Positions 9,537 to 21,300 are shown, counted from the stretch's first letter. The stretch: DNA of 64,000 bases from Chiridota heheva (GCA_020152595.1 JAIGNY010003789.1:539771-603770), one strand, 5' to 3'. Notes: generated by a model not told the origin, from the sequence alone. Translations and numbers: made by a program.

Positions 9537-12500
9537 GTCAATGTAGCCATGAGTGGTAGGCCAAAGCAGTTACACTTATTGATAGTTGAGCAAGGTGTAA
9601 GCTTAATCAATGTAGCCATGAGTGGTAGGACAAAGCAGTTAAACTTATTGATAGTCGAGCAAGGTGTAAGCCTAATCAATGTAGCCATGAGTGGTAGGAC
9701 AAAGCAGTTACACTTATTGATAGTTGAGCAAGGTGTAAGCCTAATCAATGTAGCCATGAGTGGTAGGACAAAGCAGTTAAACTTATTGATAGTCGAGCAA
9801 GTGTGTGTTTAATCAATGTAGCCATGAGTGGTAGGACAAAGCAGTTACACTTATTGATAGTTGAGCAAGGTGTAAGTTTTTAATCAATGTAGCCATGAGT
9901 GGTAGGACAAAGCAGTTAAACTTATTGATAGTCGAGCAAGGTGTAAGCTTTAATCAATGTAGCCATGAGTGGTAGGACAAAGCAGTTACACTTATTGATA
10001 GTTGAGCAAGGTGTAAGCTTAATCAATGTAGCCATGAGTGGTAGGACAAAGCAGTTACACTTATTGATAGTTGAGCAAGGTGTAAGCTTAATCAATGTAG
10101 CCATGAGTGGTAGGACAAAGCAGTTACACTTATTGATAGTTGAGCAAGGTGTAAGCTTAATCAATGTAGCCATGAGTGGTAGGACAAAGCAGTTACACTT
10201 ATTGATAGTTGAGCAAGGTGAAAGCTTAATCAATGTAGCCATGAGTGGTAGGACAAAGCAGTTACACTTATTGATAGTCGAGCAAGGTGTAAGCTTAATC
10301 AATGTAGCCATGAGTGGTAGGCCAAAGCAGTTACACTTATTGATAGTCGGCAAGGTGTAAGCTTAATCAATGTAGCCATGAGTGGTAGGACAAAGCAGTT
10401 AAACTTATTGATGGTCGAGCAAGGTGTAAGTTTAATCAATGTAGCCATGAGTGGTAGGACAAAGCAGTTACACTTATTGATAGTCGAGCAAGGTGTAAGT
10501 TTAATCAATGTAGCCATGAGTGGTAGGCCAAAGCAGTTACACTTATTGATAGTCGAGCAAGGTGTAAGCTTAATCAATGTAGCCATGAGTGGTAGGACAA
10601 AGCAGTTACACTTATTGATAGTCGAGCAAGGTGTAAGCTTAATCAATGTAGCCATGAGTGGTAGGCCAAAGCAGTTACACTTATTGATAGTTGAGCAAGG
10701 TGAAAGCTTAATCAATGTAGCCATGAGTGGTAGGACAAAGCAGTTACACTTATTGATAGTCGAGCAAGGTGTAAGCTTAATCAATGTAGCCATGAGTGGT
10801 AGGCCAAAGCAGTTACACTTATTGATAGTCGAGCAAGGTGTAAGCTTAATCAATGTAGCCATGAGTGGTAGGCCAAAGCAGTTACACTTATTGATAGTTG
10901 AGCAAGGTGAAAGCTTAATCAATGTAGCCATGAGTGGTAGGACAAAGCAGTTACACTTATTGATAGTCGAGCAAGGTGTAAGTTTAATCAATGTAGCCAT
11001 GAGTGGTAGGCCAAAGCAGTTACACTTATTGATAGTCGAGCAAGGTGTAAAGTTTAATCAATGTAGCCATGAGTGGTAGGACAAAGCAGTTACACTTATT
11101 GATAGTCGAGCAAGGTGTAAGCTTAATCAATGTAGCCATGAGTGGTAGGCCAAAGCAGTTACACTTATTGATAGTTGAGCAAGGTGAAAGCTTAATCAAT
11201 GTAGCCATGAGTGGTAGGACAAAGCAGTTACACTTATTGATAGTCGAGCAAGGTGTAAGCTTAATCAATGTAGCCATGAGTGGTAGGCCAAAGCAGTTAC
11301 ACTTATTGATAGTCGAGCAAGGTGTGTTTAATCAATGTAGCCATGAGTGGTAGGACAAAGCAGTTACACTTATTGATAGTCGAGCAAGGTGTAAGCTTAA
11401 TCAATGTAGCCATGAGTGGTAGGACAAAGCAGTTACACTTATTGATAGTCGAGCAAGGTGTAAGCTTAATCAATGTAGCCATGAGTGGTAGGACAAAGCA
11501 GTTACACTTATTGATAGTCGAGCAAGGTGTAAGCTTAATCAATGTAGCCATGAGTGGTAGGACAAAGCAATTACACTTATTGATAGTTGAGCAAGGTGTA
11601 AGCTTAATCAATGTAGCCATGAGTGGTAGGACAAAGCAGTTACACTTATTGATAGTCGAGCAAGGTGTAAGCTTAATCAATGTAGCCATGAGTGGTAGGC
11701 CAAAGCAGTTACACTTATTGATAGTTGAGCAAGGTGTAAGCTTAATCAATGTAGCCATGAGTGGTAGGACAAAGCAGTTACACTTATTGATAGTTGAGCA
11801 AGGTGTAAGCTTAATCAATGTAGCCATGAGTGGTAGGCCAAAGCAGTTACACTTATTGATAGTTGAGCAAGGTGTAAGCTTAATCAATGTAGCCATGAGT
11901 GGTAGGCCAAAGCAGTTACACTTATTGATAGTTGAGCAAGGTGTAAGCTTAATCAATGTAGCCATGAGTGGTAGGACAAAGCAGTTACACTTATTGATAG
12001 TCGAGCAAGGTGTAAGCTTAATCAATGTAGCCATGAGTGGTAGGCCAAAGCAGTTACACTTATTGATAGTTGAGCAAGGTGTGTTTAATCAATGTAGCCA
12101 TGAGTGGTAGGCCAAAGCAGTTACACTTATTGATAGTTGAGCAAGGTGTTTAATCAATGTAGCCATGAGTGGTAGGACAAAGCAGTTACACTTATTGATA
12201 GTTGAGCAAGGTGAAAGCTTAATCAATGTAGCCATGAGTGGTAGGACAAAGCAGTTACACTTATTGATAGTCGAGCAAGGTGTAAGTTTAATCAATGTAG
12301 CCATGAGTGGTAGGACAAAGCAATTACACTTATTGATAGTTGAGCAAGGTGTGTTTAATCAATGTAGCCATGAGTGGTAGGACAAAGCAATTACACTTAT
12401 TGATAGTTGAGCAAGGTGTAAGCTTAATCAATGTAGCCATGAGTGGTAGGACAAAGCAATTACACTTATTGATAGTTGAGCAAGGTGTAAGCTTAATCAA

Positions 12501-15371
12501 TGTAGCCATGAGTGGTAGGACAAAGCAATTACACTTATTGATAGTTGAGCAAGGTGTAAGTTTAATCAATGTAGCCATGAGTGGTAGGACAAAGCAGTTA
12601 CACTTATTGATAGTCGAGCAAGGTGTGTTTAATCAATGTAGCCATGAGTGGTAGGACAAAGCAGTTACACTTATTGATAGTCGAGCAAGGTGTGTTTAAT
12701 CAATGTAGCCATGAGTGGTAGGACAAAGCAATTACACTTATTGATAGTCGAGCAAGGTGTAAGCTTAATCAATGTAGCCATGAGTGGTAGGACAAAGCAG
12801 TTACACTTATTGATAGTCGAGCAAGGTGTAAGCTTAATCAATGTAGCCATGAGTGGTAGGACAAAGCAGTTACACTTATTGATAGTCGAGCAAGGTGTAA
12901 GTTTAATCAATGTAGCCATGAGTGGTAGGACAAAGCAGTTACACTTATTGATAGTCGAGCAAGGTGTGTTTAATCAATGTAGCCATGAGTGGTAGGACAA
13001 AGCAGTTACACTTATTGATAGTCGAGCAAGGTGTAAGCTTAATCAATGTAGCCATGAGTGGTAGGACAAAGCAGTTACACTTATTGATAGTCGAGCAAGG
13101 TGTGTTTAATCAATGTAGCCATGAGTGGTAGGACAAAGCAGTTACACTTATTGATAGTTGAGCAAGGTGTAAGTTTAATCAATGTAGCCATGAGTGGTAG
13201 GACAAAGCAGTTACACTTATTGATAGTCGAGCAAGGTGTAAGCTTAATCAATGTAGCCATGAGTGGTAGGACAAAGCAGTTACACTTATTGATAGTTGAG
13301 CAAGGTGTGTTTAATCAATGTAGCCATGAGTGGTAGGACAAAGCAATTACACTTATTGATAGTTGAGCAAGGTGTGTTTAATCAATGTAGCCATGAGTGG
13401 TAGGACAAAGCAGTTACACTTATTGATAGTTGAGCAAGGTGTAAGCTTAATCAATGTAGCCATGAGTGGTAGGACAAAGCAGTTACACTTATTGATAGTC
13501 GAGCAAGGTGTGTTTAATCAATGTAGCCATGAGTGGTAGGACAAAGCAGTTACACTTATTGATAGTCGAGCAAGGTGTAAGTTTAATCAATGTAGCCATG
13601 AGTGGTAGGACAAAGCAGTTACACTTATTGATAGTTGAGCAAGGTGTAAGTTTAATCAATGTAGCCATGAGTGGTAGGACAAAGCAGTTACACTTATTGA
13701 TAGTCGAGCAAGGTGAAAGCTTAATCAATGTAGCCATGAGTGGTAGGACAAAGCAGTTACACTTATTGATAGTCGAGCAAGGTGTAAGTTTTTAATCAAT
13801 GTAGCCATGAGTGGTAGGACAAAGCAGTTACACTTATTGATAGTCGAGCAAGGTGTAAGCTTAATCAATGTAGCCATGAGTGGTAGGACAAAGCAGTTAC
13901 ACTTATTGATAGTCGAGCAAGGTGTGTTTTAATCAATGTAGCCATGAGTGGTAGGACAAAGCAGTTACACTTATTGATAGTTGAGCAAGGTGTAAGCTTA
14001 ATCAATGTAGCCATGAGTGGTAGGACAAAGCAGTTACACTTATTGATAGTCGAGCAAGGTGAAAGCTTAATCAATGTAGCCATGAGTGGTAGGACAAAGC
14101 AGTTACACTTATTGATAGTCGAGCAAGGTGTAAGCTTAATCAATGTAGCCATGAGTGGTAGGACAAAGCAGTTACACTTATTGATAGTTGAGCAAGGTGT
14201 GTTTAATCAATGTAGCCATGAGTGGTAGGACAAAGCAGTTACACTTATTGATAGTTGAGCAAGGTGTAAGCTTAATCAATGTAGCCATGAGTGGTAGGAC
14301 AAAGCAGTTACACTTATTGATAGTTGAGCAAGGTGTAAGCTTAATCAATGTAGCCATGAGTGGTAGGACAAAGCAGTTACACTTATTGATAGTTGAGCAA
14401 GGTGTAAGCTTAATCAATGTAGCCATGAGTGGTAGGACAAAGCAGTTACACTTATTGATAGTTGAGCAAGGTGTGTTTAATCAATGTAGCCATGAGTGGT
14501 AGGACAAAGCAGTTACACTTATTGATAGTTGAGCAAGGTGTAAGTTTAATCAATGTAGCCATGAGTGGTAGGACAAAGCAGTTACACTTATTGATAGTCG
14601 AGCAAGGTGTAAGCTTAATCAATGTAGCCATGAGTGGTAGGACAAAGCAGTTACACTTATTGATAGTCGAGCAAGGTGTGTTTAATCAATGTAGCCATGA
14701 GTGGTAGGACAAAGCAGTTACACTTATTGATAGTCGAGCAAGGTGTAAGTTTAATCAATGTAGCCATGGTGGTAGGACAAAGCAGTTACACTTATTGATA
14801 GTCGAGCAAGGTGTAAGTTTAATCAATGTAGCCATGAGTGGTAGGCCAAAGCAGTTACACTTATTGATAGTTGAGCAAGGTGTAAGTTTAATCAATGTAG
14901 CCATGAGTGGTAGGACAAAGCAGTTACACTTATTGATAGTCGAGCAAGGTGTAAGTTTAATCAATGTAGCCATGAGTGGTAGGACAAAGCAGTTACACTT
15001 ATTGATAGTTGAGCAAGGTGTAAGCTTAATCAATGTAGCCATGAGTGGTAGGACAAAGCAGTTACACTTATTGATAGTTGAGCAAGGTGTAAGCTTAATC
15101 AATGTAGCCATGAGTGGTAGGACAAAGCAGTTACACTTATTGATAGTCGAGCAAGGTGTAAGCTTAATCAATGTAGCCATGAGTGGTAGGACAAAGCAGT
15201 TACACTTATTGATAGTTGAGCAAGGTGTGTTTAATCAATGTAGCCATGAGTGGTAGGACAAAGCAGTTACACTTATTGATAGTTGAGCAAGGTGTAAGCT
15301 TAATCAATGTAGCCATGAGTGGTAGGACAAAGCAGTTACACTTATTGATAGTTGAGCAAGGTGTAAGCTTA
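9537..15371 (+). repeat. 69-bp minisatellite, about 85 copies, amplified from the protease coding sequence
   Basis: Head-to-tail array of a 69-bp (23-codon) unit. The first unit continues the protease frame from GEVL and the last joins directly to MGRDWMEEL. One unit alone, including QLHLLIVEQG, gives a normal-looking Gypsy protease, so the array is an amplification of protease codons rather than an inserted foreign satellite. Units vary at a few positions: AGGACAAAG or AGGCCAAAG, AGTCGAG or AGTTGAG, GGTGTAAGC or GGTGAAAGC. About 16 units carry GGTGTGTTTAAT in place of GGTGTAAGCTTAAT and are 67 bp, shifting frame and reading into a TAG. Total length is 5835 bp, a multiple of three, so frame is restored at the far end. 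Confidence 0.97.
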
Positions 15372-16502
15372 ATGGGTAGAGATTGGATGGAAGAGTTGGG
15401 AATCCAATTAAATGTAGAATGCCAAAACATACCAAGTCAAGTGAAGTACACACACGTACATAAACTTGAAGATAGCTTAGGTAGTAAGGTAGAGAAGGTG
15501 TTAGTGAAACACAGTAAAGTGTTTGACACAAGTAAGCCAGGCAAGCTTGAAGGCTATCAAGCTAAGATATACCCCATAGAAGAAGAGAACCTGTTTTTCA
15601 AACCAGCCCCAATGCTGTATGCAACCCGACATAAAGTAGATGAAGGGTTGGATGAATTATTAGCTAAAGGAATTATAGAGCCAGTAGAATTTTCCGACTA
15701 TGCCTGCCCGATCGTAGTTGTGCCAAAGCCAAATGGGAAAGTTCGAATTTGTGGCAACTACAAGCTAACAGCCAATAGGGTATTAAAACTAGAACAATAT
15801 CCTATACCGACTCTTAAAGATCTCCTGCAAGAATTGCAGGGTGGTCAGCTCTTTACAACTCTAGATTTGTCACACGCCTATTTGCAGATAGAGCTAGATG
15901 AAGCCGCTCGCAAGTTCACAACCATAAACACTCATCGAGGACTATTCCGATACACAAGATTGCCCTTTGGTATAGCCTCTGCACCAGCTATTTTCCAGCG
16001 CACAATGGAATCTTTATTAGCAGGATTACCCATGTGCAGGCCATATCTTGATGATATAATTGTGAGTGGAAGAACTTCAGAGGAACATCTCAACAACCTA
16101 GAAAAGGTGCTAGAGAGACTCGAGAAAAGTGGTCTAAAGTTGCAGAAGGAAAAGTGTGCATTTCTGGAAAGTTCAGTCCAATACTTAGGACACATATTGG
16201 ATGCTGAGGGAATTAGACCAATGAGTGAAAAGATTGAAGCAATCCAACAAGCGCCAAGACCTACAAACCAGACAGAGTTACAGGCATACCTAGGACTGCT
16301 TGGGTATTATAGGAAGTTTATACCCAATTTGTCACATCAAATAGCTCCGCTAACAGAACTGTTACGGAAGGAGTACACATCAGAAACACCAAAGAGCAAG
16401 CAAAGACGCCGTGCCCAAGAATCACAAGCAACAGCAGATTCAAAGTTCAAATGGGGAGATGCACAGGAGAAAGCCTTTGAAGAGTCAAAAAAGCTACTTT
16501 AA
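15372..16502 (+). pseudogene. pol: Pol: protease C-terminus and reverse transcriptase
   Basis: Starts with the protease tail MGRDWMEELG, then a linker and the RT domain (roughly 15590-16330). Visible RT blocks are CPIVVVPKPNGKVRICGNY, FTTLDLSHAYLQIELDE, RLPFGIASAPAIFQR, the catalytic YLDDIIVSG (about 16045-16071) and LGHILDAEGIRP. The RT copies element RNA into DNA. The RT domain itself shows no internal lesion, but TAA at 16500-16502 cuts the frame just before RNase H, in the same frame as the sequence after it, so it is a nonsense mutation. Context and domain order are standard Ty3/Gypsy. Confidence 0.93.
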
Positions 16503-17404
16503 AGTGAATCCCTATTAGTACATTTTCACCCTACTAGACCCATCCTTCTACAAACTGATGCCAGCCCATATGGTTTGGGTGCTGTTATCAGCCACATAAT
16601 GCCAGATGGGAGCGAGAGGCCCATATCATTTGCCTCCAGAACGCTGACAGCCAGCGAACGAAATTATGCACAGTTTGAGAAGGAAGGACTATCTATCATG
16701 TTCGGTCTGAAGAAATACCATAAATATCTACATGGTAGACAATTCACTGTTGTCACTGATCACGAGCCCCTTATAGGTGTGTTTGGCAGCACCAAACCAA
16801 CCAGCCAAATGGCCTCAGCCAGAATAACTAGGTGGCAAATAATTCTGTCGGCCTATGACTTCAATATTGTGCACAAGGAAGGCAAGAAGCATTGCAATGC
16901 TGATGGTCTTTCGAGGTTACCGTTAAAGAGTGACAGAAAGAACGATGCATGGGAATACGCCAGCAATGTGCCGGAGGTGGAAAACCCCACCCTCCATCGA
17001 CTCATTAATGATTTAGATCATCGTCCAATCAATGCAGATGAAATCAGAAGAATTTCAGTTAGTGACCCTATAATAGCCAGGGTAAAACAGTATACTTTAA
17101 CAGGTTGGCCTAGTCAAAGAGATGTAGAGGATAGGTTTAAACCCTTTTTTCATAAAAAGGATGAATTAAGCTTAGAAGATGATGTTTTGTTGTGGGGACA
17201 CAGGGTTGTAATCCCTGATAAACCAGAGTTAAGAGAAAACTTATTAAGTGAGCTGCATGCTACCCACCCGGGTATAGTTAAAATGAAGGCATTGGCAAGG
17301 TCGTACATATGGTGGCCTGCCATTGACAAGGACATTGAAAACAAATGTAGACAGTGTGAGGTTTGTCAAGAATTGCAGAACAACCCACAGCCAACCCCAT
17401 CCAT
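16503..17404 (+). pseudogene. pol: Pol: RNase H and integrase zinc-binding domain
   Basis: Continues the RT frame. RNase H starts with LLQTDASPYGLGAV, and has SFASRTLTASERNYAQFEKE and VVTDHEPLIGVFG. After a linker, the integrase N-terminal HHCC domain appears as LHATHPGIVK, with the pair of cysteines in CRQCEVC. RNase H removes the RNA template strand; the zinc domain helps integrase multimerise. Near 17395-17410 the frame shifts, so the core domain follows in another frame; a one-base deletion or insertion there is the simplest reading. Confidence 0.9.
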
Positions 17405-18393
17405 CCTTGGGAATTTCCTGAGACAGCTTGGACTAGGGTACACATAGACTATGCGTTTATCCTGAACAAAAACGTTCTTATTGTAGTGGACGCCTACAGT
17501 AAATGGATAGAGGCAGTAATGGTCCCCAGCCAAACAGCTGATGCTACGATAATAGCAATGAGATGCCTGTTTGCCACCCATGGCATCCCAGAAACCATTG
17601 TAAGTGACAATGGTACTGCCTTCATTTCAGAGGAATTCTCTCATTTCTTGTCTAGCAACGGCATCGAGCATGTTCAAACTGCACCGAAACATCCCTCCAG
17701 CAATGGTCTTGCGGAGCGGGCAGTTCAGACTGTAAAAAGAGGCATCAAAAAGATAGAGGGGGAAGGGGACCTTGAATGCAAAATCCAACAATTCCTTTTC
17801 AGGTATAGAATTACCCCTCAAGCAACAACTGACAAGTGTCCAAGTGAGTTACTATTTAGACGTAAATTAAGAAGCAGACTCGACCTTGTTAGACCCAACT
17901 TGGCTAGAAAAGTCAAATTCAAGCAAAGTACAATGAAACAGAACAAGGACAAACGATCCAAACAAAGGAGGTTCTATATTTTAGACCCAGTGTTTGCCAA
18001 GAATTTCGCCCCAGGCCCAACGTGGTTAAAGGGAACAATTACAGAAATGCTATCCCCAGTCATGTTTGAAATACAACTGGAGGATGGGCGTCAAATTTGA
18101 AGGCACGCAGACCACATTCGACTGCGAACATCCGTTACCACAGTAACCACCTATGGTAATGATAGTCTTGAATCTCAGGATCCAACAGTACATGTACCTA
18201 ATGATAGTTTAGGAATCATTCCAATAGAAACAGGTGGCATAGTTCCTGAAACAGAATTAGGAATAGAAGTACTGTAGCTCAGAACTCCTTCGAGCGAAAT
18301 GAACCTAGCCACGAGGAAAATATGATAACTAGAAGGTCTGCAAGAGAAAAGACACAATCAGTCAGGTTGAAAGACTATGTTGTATATAAGTAG
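17405..18393 (+). pseudogene. pol: Pol: integrase catalytic core and C-terminal tail
   Basis: In the shifted frame the core runs from HPWEFPETAWTRVHIDYAF with the first Asp in HIDYAF, the second in VSDNGTAF and the Glu in SNGLAERAVQTVK, a complete D-D-E set. The C-terminal part includes FAPGPTWLKGTITEML, resembling the GPY/F-type module, then an in-frame TGA at 18098-18100 and RHADHIRLR, typical of the end of such integrases. A further low-complexity tail, with additional frame damage, ends in VRLKDYVVYK and a TAG at 18391-18393. Integrase inserts the cDNA; this copy could not make the protein intact. Confidence 0.88.
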
Positions 18394-18937
18394 GTTAGAT
18401 TTACTATTTTGGTAAAGTAGGCGTAGTTGTAAGTTGAGTGAGATAGTTATTTTGAGGAAAACTTAAGTTTTAATTAGTTAGAAGTTGAAGTTTGTTTAAA
18501 GGTGTTATAAATTTAAACATCAGTTACACTATAGCTTAAAAGGAGTTATCTAGGTCAGCAGGAGCAGAATTTATGTTGTGTTAAGATGATTTTGTCAGAA
18601 ACAAGGTATTCAAGATAGTACTTAACTATACAGGGCTCTGCAATGCTTATCTACCTATATTTCATGACCATACAATAATATAACATTAAGAAAACACAAT
18701 GTCACACTGCAATATCAATTATATGTATTTTATTGGTAACTCCACATGTATTTTGCTTATTACATATCACTAATGATTTGAAAGATATTTCTAAACAGCA
18801 TTCTGAGATATATCATAAGTTCACAAATCTTAAACAGATATTGCTTATTTGCTATATGTTAATTAATTGTTGATGCATACATCTGATATCCATTTCACTA
18901 AGTCAAAAGAATTACTTTTCACTTAAAGGGGGAGGAA
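18394..18937 (+). other. 3' untranslated part of the Gypsy element with polypurine tract
   Basis: AT-rich and without coding potential. It ends in the polypurine tract AAAGGGGGAGGAA at 18925-18937, directly before the 3' LTR, where plus-strand DNA synthesis would be primed. Confidence 0.8.
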
Positions 18938-18938
18938 T

Positions 18939-19082
18939 TGTTATGTATGAGGGCGCCATTCTGTTTTTGATGAGCGCTCTTGACGGAACCACGAGGAGGT
19001 GAAAAATAGACTTGCTTCGAGCACCGGAAATTAACCGTCTTTGTCTATTTTATAGTAGAAATGCCCTAACAAGGACATAACA
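18939..19082 (+). repeat. 3' LTR of the Gypsy element (144 bp)
   Basis: Same TGTTATG...ATAACA sequence as 7202-7344, with one extra T in a T run and one G for A. Near identity of the LTRs implies a recent insertion. Confidence 0.95.
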
Positions 19083-19316
19083 CTTCATAATAAAATATGT
19101 AAGTTGTGGTTTTTCGCTCGAGCCGTGGGGCATTCATTGCATGGCACTCAAACATCCTGTTTGGATATGACAGCATCTGTGGTTCTGTATGACGACTACA
19201 AATGCTGCTGGATTTTACAAAAGAACAGAAAAAATCATTCTGACAGAGAGAACAGAGAGATACTGTACTTCAGGTGCAAAAAACTAAACAAAGTCTACAA
19301 CACATGAATGTATATA

Positions 19317-19616
19317 TGCACTTGCCAGTTGAGTGACTCACCCCTACACTCCCAGACAAGTTGAGTCATTGCACCAAAGGGGGTGGACAAAACATGTACC
19401 CCCCAGTCACTAGGTGACTGACATTTATTGTGAAATGACATACTCCAAATCAATCACCTATGTACAAAGTCAATGGGTCTGAAGTAAATTGACCCACCCC
19501 AATCAATCTGACAATTTGGTACAATGATGCACATGCAAGTCACTATTGCAAATGTCAATGACTCACCATTGACTGACATTGCTGGGGGTAGTAGAGGTGA
19601 GTCATAAAACTGACTA
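19317..19616. mobile_element. MITE with TGCACTTG termini, copy 2
   Basis: Diverged copy of 4317-4609. The left end is TGCACTTGCCAGTTGAGTGA. The right end contains GGTGAGTCATAAAACTGAC, the reversed counterpart, but has lost the final TGCA. Internal blocks such as GAGTCATTGCACCAA match copy 1 in order. Confidence 0.75.
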
Positions 19617-20174
19617 GGGAGATGTGACCATAAATCCTGTAATCGACACAAGATCCTAACTATTAAATACTGATGCAAAAATTAGCATTTCGTTTCCACG
19701 ACAATTCAAGCCATTCACCATAATTCAACCAACATTTACTTTGAGAATCAAATTGCAAAAGGAAAACAATCATTTTTATCCGCTTCATCATTAATGACTT
19801 TGATTTCTCCTTTAATAGTAAAAAACTTGAAAAGTTCTCACGAATGATGATAACCTTTTATTTGCGGACAGCAACAAACTTACTTATCCTATTACTACAT
19901 GTAGTATACTCACTTTGTTAATGATAAATATTCACATGATGTAACCAGTAACAGCTCCCTGATGTAACAATTCATACATCCACCCAAATCAATCAATGAT
20001 ACCATTTACAATTCTCAGCTAAATTGTGAATGCTGTACTTGACATGTCTGTCCTGCCTGGGAGTTGTCATTAGTACAGCCTCCTGAATGTGTCTGTCCTA
20101 TGGAAAACCATGCAACTGTGAGGAAACTTAACCTTCCTCTGGCCAGAGAGCTGTCACTAGATCCCTGCTCTGAC

Positions 20175-20208
20175 CATGGAGGTACCACTTTAGAATGGTA
20201 CCTCCATG
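20175..20208. repeat. Perfect 13-bp hairpin CATGGAGGTACCA
   Basis: CATGGAGGTACCA, an 8-base loop, then its exact reverse complement. The direct repeat CTCTGACCAT lies on both sides. A single arm with GGAGGTACCACTTT also occurs at 1080-1093 in dispersed-repeat copy A. Confidence 0.8.
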
Positions 20209-20259
20209 CTCTGACCATTGGATGACCAATACATGTGTCCATCCCATAATAGCTAGTAC

Positions 20260-20280
20260 CAGGGAGTTGTCAACTCCCTG
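20260..20280. repeat. Perfect 10-bp hairpin CAGGGAGTTG
   Basis: CAGGGAGTTG-T-CAACTCCCTG is a perfect inverted repeat with a 1-base centre. Shorter relatives occur near 3975 and half-motifs near 4147 and 19950. It might be the fused ends of a small transposon family. Confidence 0.7.
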
Positions 20281-20716
20281 CTAATACAAAGAAAGCCTTT
20301 CTAATCAAGAATGTGATTGACACAAGCCATTTACCAGGGTCACTAAATCAAACCCAGGGAAAAGTGACCGACCACCTGAGATGAAACTAAATACACCAAA
20401 GAGAATTGTGTGAAATATCAAGTTTCAAGTGCGCCAAAGCAGAGAATTCTTTTTGAATTTCTCTGATGTAGGTATGCAGGAATAGTGCAAGTTATAACCA
20501 GGCTCCTTGTTATAACAGCATCCCTATTGTATATCAGAGTTCTTAAATGTGGAGGCTATAGTGATAAATTAAAGTGGCATGTAACCATTTATAAATAGAA
20601 TTAAGTGAAGAGGGTAGTTGTAGGAATAATAATTATAAAAAAATAGAAAAACAATTATGTAAATAGGCCAAATGGTCTTAAAGTTATGACAAAAATATAA
20701 ACCTTTGTAAAATATG

Positions 20717-21300
20717 GACCAACCCAAACCAAGCCAGATCCAATCCGAGGCAAACCGACCCAAACCAAGCCAAACTGATCCAAACCGAGCCAAACCGATC
20801 CAAACCAAGCCAAACTGAGCCAAACCGAGCCAAACCGAGCCAAACCGAGCCAAACCGAGCCAAACCGAGCCAAACTGCATGAGCCAAACCGTCCCAAACT
20901 ATGCCAAACCGACCAAAACTGGGGCAAACCGATCCAAAGCAAGCCAGATCCAAACCAACCCAAACCAAGCCAAACCGACCCAAACCAAGCAAAACTGACC
21001 CAAACCAAGCAAAACCGAGCCAAACCAAGCAAAACCGGGCCAAACCAGATCCAAACCAAGCCAAACCGAGCCAAACGATATTCAAACCGACCCAAACCAA
21101 GCAAAACCGACCCAAACCAAGCAAAACTGACCCAAACTGAGCCAAACCGACCCAAGGTGAGTCAAAGCGAGCCAAACCAAACCAAACCAAGCCAAACCGA
21201 CCCAAACCAAGTCAAACCGACCCAAACCAGATCCAAACCGACCCAAACCGACCCAAACCAAGCAAAACCGAGCCAAACCCCAAGCTAAACCGACCCATGG
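20717..21300. repeat. Decamer array, GAGCCAAACC / GACCCAAACC type
   Basis: Approximately 10-bp repeats GAGCCAAACC, GACCCAAACC and AAGCAAAACC in irregular alternation over nearly 600 bp. Reverse-strand frames rich in W-F-G-L-V are by-products of this low-complexity sequence. Confidence 0.9.

Larger units (their letters stand above)
7202..19082 (+). mobile_element. Ty3/Gypsy LTR retrotransposon (Mag-like), inactivated, with a giant internal minisatellite
   Basis: Complete element with two short LTRs, a tRNA-Ser-like primer binding site, gag, protease, reverse transcriptase, RNase H, integrase and a polypurine tract, all on the plus strand. Order (PR-RT-RH-IN) and motifs (LDTGS, YLDD, DTD-type RNase H, HHCC and DDE integrase) place it in Ty3/Gypsy; the RT and protease style and a Ser primer suggest the Mag clade. 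Flanking 5-bp sequences are CTCCA and CTTCA, a probable target duplication with one mismatch. Of its 11.9 kb, 5835 bp are a tandem amplification of a 69-bp protease segment. Frameshifts in gag and integrase and stops in protease, at the RT/RNase H border and near the C-terminus make it non-autonomous. Confidence 0.95.
19160..20440. repeat. Dispersed repeat, copy B, interrupted by a MITE
   Basis: Blocks near 19195-19300 and 20340-20405 match copy A at 420-1130. Copy B holds the TGCACTTG-type MITE at 19317-19616 and two perfect hairpins (20175-20208, 20260-20280). No gene is supported. Confidence 0.5.

Noticed and set aside
9497-15430. Minus-strand open frames through the 69-bp array (repeating CSTINKCNCF)
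   Set aside because: Antisense shadows of the protease-derived repeat; the plus-strand frame joins genuine protease sequence at both ends.
20569-21276. Minus-strand frames rich in F-G-S-V-W-L-G-L
   Set aside because: Readings of the decamer GAGCCAAACC array.
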